From Callipepla californica brunnescens (lineage: Eukaryota; Chordata; Aves; Galliformes; Odontophoridae): a stretch of 64,000 nucleotides of DNA. The stretch lies in contig JALIRH010000004.1 of NCBI GenBank assembly GCA_023055505.1, positions 53,015,115 to 53,079,114 of the forward strand, given 5' to 3'. The translations under genes and the position numbers were made by a program. Shown here in pieces: positions 13,437-24,300 of the stretch. The notes beneath the pieces were generated by a model. The model ran no database searches. It was not told where the DNA came from and saw only the letters and a program-made list of their open reading frames with translations. How positions within the stretch are numbered: position 1 is the stretch's first letter; the number at the start of each line of letters is the position of its first letter.

Positions 13437-14285
13437 TTCCGTGGATTTAGGTCTGGCCATGCTCTATAGATAGGATCTCTGTCAAGTTCAGCAAAAGGAC
13501 TTGGAAGCAGATTTGCTGGTTGGTGTAGCAAGAGTTTTTAAAACTGTAAAATCATGAGGGGGTCTGGAAAATTTTGTTCATCTTTCTGCAGTCTCACAAA
13601 GTTTATTTCTGTCACTTTATTTTTCCGTGATGGCCAGTGTATGGAAAATGGCAACATATCAGGCTCCGTTCCTGTCTCTAGCAGCCCCAAACAAGGTTGT
13701 GTGCTGGCTCCCACACTGTTTTCCTTCTTTTTCTTGGCTGTGCTGGCGGAGGCATTTTGCTGACATTGAGAGAGGAGTATTTATTTAGTTCTGTACCAAT
13801 GGAAAGTTTCTCCATCTGCAGTGCCGCTCACCAGAGGTCTTCTTTTTTCAAATGACATTATGCTGGTAACCTCTTCAGTTGAAGGCTTTTGTTTAAGCAG
13901 TGTCCGTTTTGCTGAGCAGTCAGTCCAAGTCCTGACTGGACAACAGAATACACACTGCTGCTTCTCTGTGGTCCAGGAGATCTTTCCTGGTTAGTAAGAA
14001 TGCTGACACAGAAGGCCCTACCCACTGATGAGATTAGCCATTGTACGGCTTCACATTTTGGCTCTGGTCACATCTCTGTAGAACAGACAGCTTGTGAAAA
14101 TAAGTAATAATAATGATGCCTGTCAAAATGTCCAGTTTATAATACTCCGACCTGGTTATAAGACATGGGTAAAATACCATTGCTCCATCAGAATATCTAA
14201 GCTATGTAGGCTGTGTGATTGGGTTTGTCCTGTTTGGGAAGTTAAATGATGGGAGAAAATACCAAATACCCAAATCTTGGTATGC
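13437..14285 (+). pseudogene. Decayed reverse transcriptase of a non-CR1 LINE
   Basis: Translation gives a broken reverse transcriptase. The blocks, in order, are GFRSG near 13,443 (expected CGFR), a VFKTV block at 13,534-13,548 (expected AFDTV, in another frame), FRDGQ just before a block KQGCVLAPTLF at 13,689-13,721, FSND at 13,845-13,856 (the catalytic F-x-D-D box with one aspartate lost), YKTW at 14,157-14,168 (expected ETW), and WEKIPNTQIL at 14,250-14,279. All blocks except VFKTV share one frame. The 52-residue spacing from KQGC to the catalytic box fits an intact enzyme. Several stops interrupt it. CR1 reverse transcriptases typically read PQGS-VLGP at the KQGC position, so this is not CR1. 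It resembles RTE-like elements, but the clade is unassigned. No endonuclease domain was recognised upstream. Confidence 0.8.
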
Positions 14286-15569
14286 TGAATTTTTTTCCTC
14301 ACTGATAGCTGACACCTTACTACATGGCTTGAAAATTCTTAAGGGAATATTTGATGATTAAAAAACCCAAAAGTCTAAACCAGCTGTTGTGATTTTGATG
14401 GAATAATACAAATCTGCCTGGAAAGTGTGAGGCATTGACCTCTACAACAGAGCAGGGCGGTGGCAGCAGTGCTGTAAGTGTCTTTGAAATAAGTACAGGG
14501 TTGTACAAGGAAAGAGCACTGTTCCTTGATATCTGCAATATTTCCACTTGTCCCACATCCAGCTACTCTTATGACTTTGCCATGGCTCTGGTTTTCATAC
14601 CTGGCAAGCAGAATGTTTTCTGGCTTCATTTTTGCTGAGATCAGCACAAGACTTGTTATTGATATTGATACAATAACAAGGAAGGCAGAGAAGCTCCCCA
14701 TTCAAACTGAAACGTACATCTTGATGCAGGATCCCATAATCAAGCAGATATTTTAGATAGGCTCCCGAGGGTGATGTTCTGAAGTAGTTTAAAAATTGAT
14801 AAAGGAAGCAACCAGATTGAAAACATTGTGTAGAGATGAGGTCAGATGGCACAAATTTCTATTGCTCTGGAGAAGCCAGTGGAGCCAGACCATTCTATAG
14901 TAGATGGTGATAAAATTATTCATTTCCATTGTTAATTATGAGCTATATTTTTGAAATTCATAATCAGGTGAATAATTCTATATGTAATATTGTGACTAGT
15001 CACACATTTGAGAGTTACAGGAAGAGGGAGAAATAAAGACCAACATGAGAGAATCAGAATCTGATTCCATGCAGTGTTTAAGAAATATTTTTCAGTTTTA
15101 TCATGGAGGAGGTGAGTTAATTCTCCTGAATTACACTTAATAATCGAGACTCAAACCATCAATGATGTCTTCTAGGAATTCTAATTTTATAACCCATTTA
15201 CCTACAATAGTGAATTACATATATTTGCTAACTGTTTAGGATGAAGTTACTATGAGCTCTTTTCACTGCTAATGTTGACTACAGATATCATAATATCAGA
15301 GAACTGAATCAGTTTAGGATAACAGAGTCTCAGCTTTTGAGAATGACAGATATTTATTCCTAAGATTATGTTAAGGTAACTAACAGCAAGTATTTTGTAA
15401 TCTCAGTGCTAACCAGTAGTATAGGTTAGTTAATAAGTTATTTAGAAAATGCTGGGAATACTTTATTTTTGAATTTATGGACATTTGATACAGTGCTGAA
15501 TCTATATACTGCCTTTAAATGTAAAAAGCATAACAAAACTCTACATTTTCTGCATTAAGCTAGGCGTAT

Positions 15570-15745
15570 TTAATTAGTAGTAAAGCACGAGGCTGGGAGC
15601 CAGGAGGTCTGGGCTGTAACCGCTGTGGGGATCCTTTGGAAGCACTCGCCTTCTCTGTCACCTGGGAATCAAAGTCTCTCCAGGGAAGTTTTGCCACAAT
15701 GGAACTTAATTTATGGGTGTTTTTAAAGCATTTTAAGGGGCTGAA
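15570..15745 (+). repeat. MIR-like (CORE-SINE type) remnant
   Basis: The left part reads taaagcacgaggctgggag followed by ccaggaggtctgggctgtaa. This matches the tRNA-derived head of MIR-type SINEs as I remember it (a gagcactgggctgggagtcaggag-like head with a box-B-like cctgggttc region). A cgccttctctgtcacctggg segment follows, where the element normally has acctctctgtgcctcag, and then ttaaagcattttaagg, where the tail has gtaaagcgctttgag. The order and spacing fit a diverged full-length copy. Confidence 0.6.
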
Positions 15746-17650
15746 GTGGGAGGCACAGGACAAATGAGAATTGTATGGAACTACTGTATCTCCTAATAGA
15801 TGTTAACTGTTAATGGTGGGCACATTAAAAAAAGGTTACAGAACAGCCATGTATTTCTGTATACAGCAAACTTACAGCCCGCTGCTTCCAAAATCTACTG
15901 AAGTCCCACTCTAACCCCAATGAAAGCAAGAGCAATCCTTGTTATAGGTCTGTGTGAAAAAATGGTGCAAGGACATCTTTGCAAATTAAATGGCATTTGA
16001 ATTTTAACCTGAAGACAGGCTCTTCTTGGATGCTGTGTACAGATTTATTTTACTTTGCTATTGCTACTTTCTGTACCTGCTGCCACTCGCTATTCATTTG
16101 AGCTCTCACGTTGTGATTAAACACACTGAGTGAATGAATGAAGATGGGAAATGCAGCATACATAAATCACACAGACTGCCAGTTCTCCATTTGCCTCCTC
16201 CTCCTTCTCTCCCCACACCCATGATCAGTGCTGTTTCCTGTTTTCTTTGCTCAAATGGAGGTGCAGCCTGATCCTGCCTAACTATACGCATGGTTTATAA
16301 AGCCTCTCTGTTCCAAATTTCCCTTTTTTTTTTTCCCTTGGGAAAGCCTGAGTGAGCTCAACTGTAATGCTCAGGTGACTCAAATCCAGTCCGTCTCCAT
16401 CAGAGTTGCAAGGGACAGGAAAAAAAAGATTGAGTTTTCAGCCTCAGTCACATGAGGAAAGCTGTTAACTTACACCTATCTGTTCCCATGTGTCTACCCC
16501 AGCAGTGGCTCCTACTCCTCCAAAGAGTCTTTCATTTTGTTGCCCATAGAGGAACATGGAAGGAAAAGGTGGTGCTACATTTGTAGCATGAATGCTGAGA
16601 AATGCCCTAGTCTGCTGGTATCTATTTCTTTCTTTGGAGAAGATCACAGACATGATAAGTGAAACAGCAACAACAAAATGGTAAATCACTCAAAGAAAAC
16701 TAGATCTCTTTTGTTTTCTCCCAAAGCGTTTCATTATAATCATAAACTATAAGGTGTTAAAGGGGTTAACAGGCTCTCAACTCATTGTCAACTAATTATC
16801 TTTAAGGTGTTGTCATCACATACTAATCGCTGGGTTCATGCCAGTTCCACCGCTGGGAGGTGCCCAACCCCAGGGTGACCTTCTCTCACCTAACAGATGC
16901 TTACTTCATTAACTTCAACCATCACTTGCCCCCAAAAAAAGCTTTTAGGAACTTTCATCTTTTTAAAAGGGCAGGGAAAAGAACCCTAATAAACTGGTAG
17001 CCTGGTTAGCAGTAGGTGATAGCTTTAGCTTAAGGCACCATGGGTGGCTAAGATGTATGAGAAACAGATGTAAGGCCTTTGGTGATAGGTCTGCACTTTC
17101 TATTTATTGACAAATGAAATAGGCAATAGAAGGCAATTAAAAGCCAATGATTGCACACAAACAGTGAAAACCGTAACAGCAGAGAGGAAAGAAAAGCAAC
17201 AGCACTGTGTAGCTCAGCTCTTTCTGGGCCAAGTGACACTGAGTTGGGAAGCAAAACTGTGATTTCTTTTTAAAGAAAATGCTTTCAATTTAAAGTTGAG
17301 GAAGTTTGATGTTTGTTCTTTTGTGTTCTGTTTTTCCCAGAATGCTGCCTGCTTGCAAAGCACGTTCTGTTTGTTTCTTCCACTTGTTTGACTCTAGTGG
17401 GCTTCAAAGAGGATATTTTAGTATTGCTTTTAAGTGATGCAATGAATGAGAGTGAGAGTCAAACGTGAATAGAGCAGCAACAGGACAGTTCTTTCTTCCT
17501 GCATCTGAATGTGTCAGTGGTTTGACATCAAACTGCAGCTCTGATAACCTCTTTGGATTTAAGAGTGCTCTGAATGGGCAGGTGAGAATTGAACAGGAAC
17601 AGATAAATTGGAATGCCTAGACTCAGCTTCTCCTAAGGGAGAGATTTATC

Positions 17651-17671
17651 TTTTTTTTTTTTTTTTTTTTT
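17651..17671 (+). repeat. T homopolymer tract (21 T)
   Basis: An uninterrupted run of 21 T in AT-rich intergenic sequence. No retroposon body is recognisable beside it. Confidence 0.9.
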
Positions 17672-20457
17672 AACTAATCTTCTGTCCTCAGGAAATAAAT
17701 TTGCAAGATCATTTATTTCCTAAAGGACCTGAGGAGCTGAGTTCTGCTTGTGGGCTGACCTCCCGACCCTGGAACATGCAGATAGGTAACATGGGGAAGA
17801 GGAGATCTTCTTTGTAGGCGCTTTAACAACCATTTTATGCTCAGACCTGGGATAACACCTACTTTTCACTTAATATGCTGAAGGTGCAAATCCATAGGCC
17901 TAATTTAAATGTGCCTTTATTCTGCAAACTATAATTTTGCACCAGAGGCAAGGGGGAAAACAGCTCACCCTCCCAGGATGATGTTATGGCCAAGGAGAAT
18001 CTCATTAAAAATCAATTCCTCGTGTCCATAAAACAAGTTTATTTTATCTTGTGGGAGCCTGCTGTTAGCGCTCACACAGTCCCATTGTGTGGAATTCTTG
18101 CCCCTAGTTGTATGCCAAGCTGCACAGTGTACCATTAACGAGTTTCAATTTTATGCTAAGCTTTTCAATATTTTTGGTGTCATTTACTGCAGGTTATTTT
18201 GCCAGCATGTGGTGTCTTATAACATATGTTATTAATAGTGATGACATGTTTAGGTTCTGAAGGTTTAAACAAGACCTCCAATATTTACATTTATAAAAAC
18301 GGGAAATGATGAGAGCAGGACTGTGATTGGCCACCGAAGGCTCCAGCTGTGCAGGTATTCATCCTAACCCTTGCAGGGCAAGGTTTGCTGGCCAACTGTT
18401 ACAAAAAACATAACGCAAAACACATTTTCTAAGTGCCACAAGGCACGTCAATACATGTTAATTATCTATTGATCTGCCCTTTCTGGGGAGGGCAGTAGGA
18501 AGCACACGTTTCTGACCCTGTGCTCCACAGAACCCCATATACACAATGTAGGTGTACACAGCACCCTGAGTGATGCAGAGGGAGCTTGTACCTGCAAGAA
18601 AAACAAGATAAAACACGTTAACTTCAAGCTCAGAAAAAGAGGTCTGACTAAATGCACTTCAAGTTTTATTGCAACAGATTAGGAATACGTGCACGCTCAG
18701 TAACTGCAGTTCTGTTGACCTGTAGTAATTTAAGCTGCTGTAACTGGATTGTGTCTCTAGGTCTTCCATCTACAGAGCTTTTATATCTCTGTTTATCTGT
18801 GTTTCCTTTTCTGAAGTTGCTATTTGGGATTTTTTAGGCACTATTATAATCAATAAATAATGATGTTGTAGAAATTAAGAAATGCCAACGTTGAAAGCTG
18901 GGAAGAAAACACGATATGCTGAAAGTACTGTGAATCTGGCGTGCGTCTGTCTTGGGGGGAGCCACAGTTCTAAGAACCAGATATAATTAGGGTGATTAAT
19001 CAGTGCTGACTACGCTGTAGAATATGGTGCTTGAGTGATGCTCTGTAGCGCTAGAAAATGACTCATAATGATAAACACAGAATCTTAAATGAATAATAAT
19101 GCATTCAGTAGCAGTGGAAGAGTCTCATTTTGTATTTCTGCTGCACCCAAAATTCCTGGGCTAGGGTTCTCAGGACGCCTTTGGTTTTATTTTGGCAGCC
19201 AAAAGCTATTGACTTTGCTCCCTCAGATTCCCTTAGAAATCCCAGTGACATCAGTGGATGTTTTCAGTTCAGCACAGAGCTCATACATGGAAAATGGCAG
19301 CTTAAAGGGATGCTTCCCATGAGCAACGCAGAGTTCCCATGTTTGTGACAGGTAGATGTGGGTAGCAAGGAACCAATGGTCACAAATGTGCCTGCTGGCC
19401 CAGACGCAGAACGTCCTGCATGTTTAACAGAACTAGGTGTGAGCATGAGACCACTGGAGAGAAGGTGACTGCCTTTTACTCTTCTCTTGCTTGGCAAAAT
19501 GACATCCTCAAGGGCATCATCTGTTTATTCAAAGCATTGTGTACATGCAACATATTGAGTACATACTAAACCAGTGTTTCTTTCTGATCAGGGCAATTAT
19601 GTCAGGTTTTTAGATGCTTTGTTTTCCAAAATTCTTCTTTCCCAGAATGAAACAACATGCACTGCACTCAGAAATCAAGTGCAGGAACTTCACATGTGAA
19701 AATCACACTCCTGTTCATTGTATGTATGGGAAGTGCTGAATCACAGCCTGAAGCACTGATGGATCACCTGAGGCGAGCACTGAGCCAGCCGCAGGAGCAC
19801 AGGTGAAGGCAATGCACTGTGTGACTGGAAGGGGTGCAGTCTGGCTCCAGCTCTCCCGACCCCATTTAAGGGCTGACCACCACTGGGGAAGGATCTCTTG
19901 TTGGAGATCTGTCCCCTGTGGAGTTATCAGTGAACATCAACCATCTGGAAAAGGTGAGCCTCTCTTTATTCACTGGTTGTCTGTTTACCATGCAGATAAG
20001 CCTGGTAAAATATACCATCTTCCTCACTATTTTCTCTGAGTATGCTCTTTTGGGTTATTCACCCTGCAATTGTATATGCCTTAGCAATAGTGGAATACTA
20101 CTTCACATCTTCTGTCTGGCTGAGGGCAATGGCATGTTATGTATAAGGTGGCCCTGAAAGCCTGTAGTCTTTATACTATGTTGTGTTGTGAGATTTCACC
20201 ACCCAGCAAATATCTGTGAACCTTTTTATTTCCAGTTGTTGTTTGGTGGCTGATGGTGGCACATGAAGAACTGAGCAATCATTATACTTTATATAACAGC
20301 GATGTTACTTGCTGTAATCTCAAACACTTGAATTAAAATCCAGATAATGAAAAATATAGCATAACCTCATGACAGTATCTCTGGAGGAGATCATCATAGG
20401 CCACAGCCAGGAGCTGTGCGGCATATCAGTTTTTGGAATCATCCTCAGAAATAGTGG

Positions 20458-20634
20458 CTGAGCACTGGCACAGGCAGCCCAGGGAGTGGTGGAATCATCA
20501 TCCCTGGAGGTGTTCAAGAACCACAGAGATGTGGCACTGAGGGACGTAGGCAGTGGGCATGGTGGGGATGAGGGGGGTTGGACTTGGGGGGCTTAGTGTG
20601 TTGTTTTTTTTTCCAACTTTAATGATTTTATGGT
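20458..20634 (+). mobile_element. CR1 LINE 3' tail, plus orientation
   Basis: The segment contains the CR1 landmarks caggcagcccagggagtggt, tccctggaggtgttcaagaa, gatgtggcactgagggac and gtgggcatggtggggatg. It ends in a diverged form of the usual tcttttccaaccttaatgattctatg terminus. A T-rich expansion interrupts the sequence just before the ccaacttt block. The copy is truncated to about 180 bases. Its gtggcactgaggga signature differs from the next CR1 copy downstream, so the two belong to different subfamilies. Confidence 0.9.
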
Positions 20635-20898
20635 CAAGGAACAGGAAGTCTCTAATCTTAAGTATCCCTGGGCACAGGAGATGGTTAGTCAACTTATCTT
20701 ATTTTCCCAGTACTTTCAATTGGAATTTCTCAATAAATAAACCCAGCAATAAAGTCAAAGTGAAAGTAAAATTATGGATAAAGAAATGTTTGTATTTTTA
20801 ACTTCCATTCACCCAAGAAAACTTTGGTTAGTATTCCCTTAAACTTTTCAAATCATACAAACAGGACAAAGATTCAAATAACTCTGTGCCCAAATCAG

Positions 20899-21392
20899 GG
20901 GCCCCAATGTGGGAAAGATGTTGGGCTTTAGGGGATGGTGCAGAGGAAAGCCATGAAGATGATCCTGGGGCTGGAGCACCTCTCCTGTGAAGACAGGCTG
21001 AAGGAGCCTGGGCTTGATCAGTCTGGAATAGAGAAGGCGGTGGGGAGACACTGTATGGCCTTTCAGTATTTAAAGGAAGTTTACAAACATGACAGAAACC
21101 AACTTTTTACTTGGGCAGATGGTGAAATAAAAAGGGGAATGGTTTTAAACTATAGGAAGGGAGATACAGATTAGATGTTGGGGAAGTTTTTCTACTGAGA
21201 GAGAGGTCAGCTGCTGTAACAGGTTGTCCAGGTGGGTATCCTGTCCCTGGAGGCATTTAAGGCCAGGTTGGATGGGGACCTGGGCAACCTGATTTAGTAC
21301 TTGATCTAGCGGGTGGCAATCCTGCTTGCAGCGTGGGGGTTGGAACTTGATGACCCTTGAAGTCTCTTCCAACACAAGTGATTCTATGATTC
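20899..21392 (+). mobile_element. CR1 LINE 3' tail, about 490 bases, plus orientation
   Basis: This is one of the longest CR1 copies here. Landmarks in order are gaggaaagccatgaagatga, tggagcacctctcctgtgaa, the ggcctttcagtatttaaagg block, gtccctggaggcatttaagg and ggttggatggggacctgggc. It ends with gattctatgattc. It corresponds to the end of ORF2 plus the 3' UTR. It is interrupted by stops and cannot encode protein. It lies 264 bases after another CR1 copy in the same orientation. Confidence 0.93.
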
Positions 21393-24300
21393 AAAGCATG
21401 GGTTCAGAAAGTATTCCAATGGATTTTAGGGAAATAAGCTTCTGTGCAAAAAAGAAAGATCCAAGTGAATGCCCTCACTGAGAGAAAGGCTACAGCACAG
21501 TGTCTGCTGTATGAATAGAAATGGGAATTACGTGAGAAGCGCTTGTACTGAAGACCCAAAGAACAAAAGCCTTGCTGGAGTTTGTGCTGTGTTAGACATA
21601 GGGTGACCCATGTGTGAGACAACCACAAGGAACAAGATTTCACAGGTCACGTTGTTTGCAGCAGCCCTTGATGTTAGAGCTCTGCCCCCAGAAATTACAG
21701 CTCAGTTTGGATTCAGCATTATAAGAAAACACCTATAAACAGGGATTCTCTCATAGTCAAGGCAGTTCCACAGAGTTCCCCTAAGGTAGACAAGGAATCA
21801 TTTGCTCTTAAATGTGTTAAATAAGTCAGGAAATATCACTCCCATTTTATTTTATTTTATTTAGAATAATATTTTTAATTATTATTCTTTTATTTTTTTT
21901 AGTAATATTGGGGTTTTTCAAGGCAACCGAACAAGCTGGATATCCCCTGCTGGTTTTCAGTGGGAACTCAACAATTCAGACATACTTTTACTTTAAAATC
22001 TTCCTTACTAGAACGCAAGCATTCATTTAGGCAGGGATAATTATAGATAGAAGAGAGGACCAGAGCTTTTGTGCAGCTCCAGGAGCAGGGGCTCAGCTGG
22101 GTGGTGAGCCAGCTTCTGTCCCACTGCACCAATGCACTTGCAAAAGCTGCTCCGGCGTGTCGGCTTCCAGCGCTGCAACACCAACTTGAAAAATGAAGCT
22201 GGTGACTTTTTGTTTTATTGTTATTTATCTCCTCTTCTTAAAAGTCTCCAGGCTGGCTAGAATTTCACAGCAAGGCCCCATGAAGTCAGTGGGAGTGAAG
22301 TGGTTGCAAATGGAAAATTTGGGCCAACCGGAATGATCTGATCTTTATTATTGATCCTCCTGGTTTGCACTTTATTGCTGCTTTGGGAAGCTGTCACAAC
22401 TTGAGTAAGGTATCCCTTAAAGGTCACTCCAAAACCTTTTGGATTCCTGAGAACCCTCACCTTTCCCGAGTTCATCTGTTGGCATAAAGGAAGGAAGTGT
22501 CTGGCTTGCTCACCCCTCCTGTCTGTGTCTCCTCTTCAGGACTCAGAAGCCATTTCCTCTCCTTCTTGGCTGGCTTTATTTAATCTCAGCTGGTCTTGCA
22601 ATTAGCAAGTATCCCTCTGCTATAAAAGTATGCCCCCAATTCCTGTTGTCTGTGTAAGGCGTCTTTCCTGGAACGTACCGTTCCTTTTGTCTCTTCATTT
22701 CAGAATTCTCTTTCTGCTCTGCCCTCCTGTGTTAGGTGACCCTGAGAAGCTCTGAAGGGATCAAAGTCCCCTCCTTTAGTTCTCTTCCCTCCCTGCCTTT
22801 GTGTATTTATCAGACTTAATAAAGAAGGTGGCAGCCTTCTCTTTGTCCAAGGCATTTAAACAAGCTATCAGCAATAGGTAATGACCCCCCCCTTCTTTTT
22901 ATTAGCTGTGTGCAAAGGCACAACACTTTCTCTGATCACCTCCTGTAAATTCTGGGACCCTTCAAGCCAAAGGAAGCCAAGAATGAAAAAAATCCCCTGC
23001 TCAGAATGGAGTTTGCAGCCTCTCAGCCATGCAGAGAGAGTCCCCTGCACCGAGCAGCATTCACAAGCTGTGTGTGGAGAGATTGCCCAAATTGTCACTG
23101 AAGTTAACGTGAATTTTTATAGTCCTTCCCTAGGAACATATACTACTTTAACAAAATAAAAAGACTTTCCCCTTATCAAGCATTATTCTTTAACATTTAC
23201 AGTTTGTCTGACATACAGGAGTAATATTCCATGGTTTGCTACAACTTATAAGTTTATGACCCTTCTGTGGCAGATCAGACTAAACATAATTCATTCACAG
23301 CTACTTAGTGTTCTGGGAAATAAACCCCTGAACTTAAATAACTATAGTGTGACCTCTGTAAAATATTATTTATGGGTTAAGAACTATTATTATGTACATA
23401 TTGAGATGTGCCAAAGGTTATAAAACAAACACTAGTCAGCAAACTGCACTGTTTGCTGGCCTAGTCACTCGTGGCTTTCTTCCTGGTTACGGTTCTACAA
23501 ATATATGTAAATGGAGAGAAATATTACTTGGCTGCCTTGGTAATTAGAGTGGCGTTGATGCTATGGACCACTAAGGATTCAACTACAAATGATCTCTATT
23601 GTAAGAATAATGCCAAGGTACAATTAAGTGATCCATTCTTTGTGTTAAAAAACACCGATTGCTGCAAGCGTGCAGCCGCTGTCAGTATCAGCGGGGAAAT
23701 GGCAGCTGCTCGCCTGCTATTCGTTTTGTTAAATCAGCCAATCCGTCGCAGGGGGAAAGCTCCAGGCACATGCATACGGCTCCAACAGGGAATGTCAGGT
23801 TCTCTCTCTGATATCTAATGACCCACAGGGGATTGGAGACGTGTGTGATTGTGCAGCCAGTGCTTGTTCGTGTATAACCCACCTATATCAGAACACATCT
23901 TGTGCTCAAGGCTCCTAAAGTGTTTTACAGGCAGAGGTGTACAGACACATACATCAGAAACATTCATATTAGTCAAAAACACATCATATAATTTTATGTG
24001 AGAAATCTGTCCTAGTTTATTCCCCCTCACCACCATCCCAAAACTGAAGTTTGGTTGGGAAATGAACCGCTGAGTCCAATTGGACGTGTTTTATAGCAGC
24101 CGAGCAGAGTGTTGCAGGTCTGATCTTTGTATCCCTTCCTCAGATGTAAAATTTCCTCACTGGCTGCACAGTGGGGTTGCAGTAATTGCTCAGTGAGGAC
24201 AGATGTATCTGCACACAGGTTCTCCTGTCTTTCCAATCAAGCCAGTGCTCAACGCATAAAAGTGCCTTCCATCCAACTCTGTCTTCAGACATCAGCGATG

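Larger units (their letters stand above)
14286..20457. other. Intergenic stretch, no gene recognised
   Basis: I see no gene. The stretch contains one probable MIR-like SINE (15,570-15,745), a 21-base T tract at 17,651, and AT-rich segments with homeodomain-type taatta words, for example around 16,795 and 18,985. These words alone do not show function. Open frames are short and unrecognised. Confidence 0.65.
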
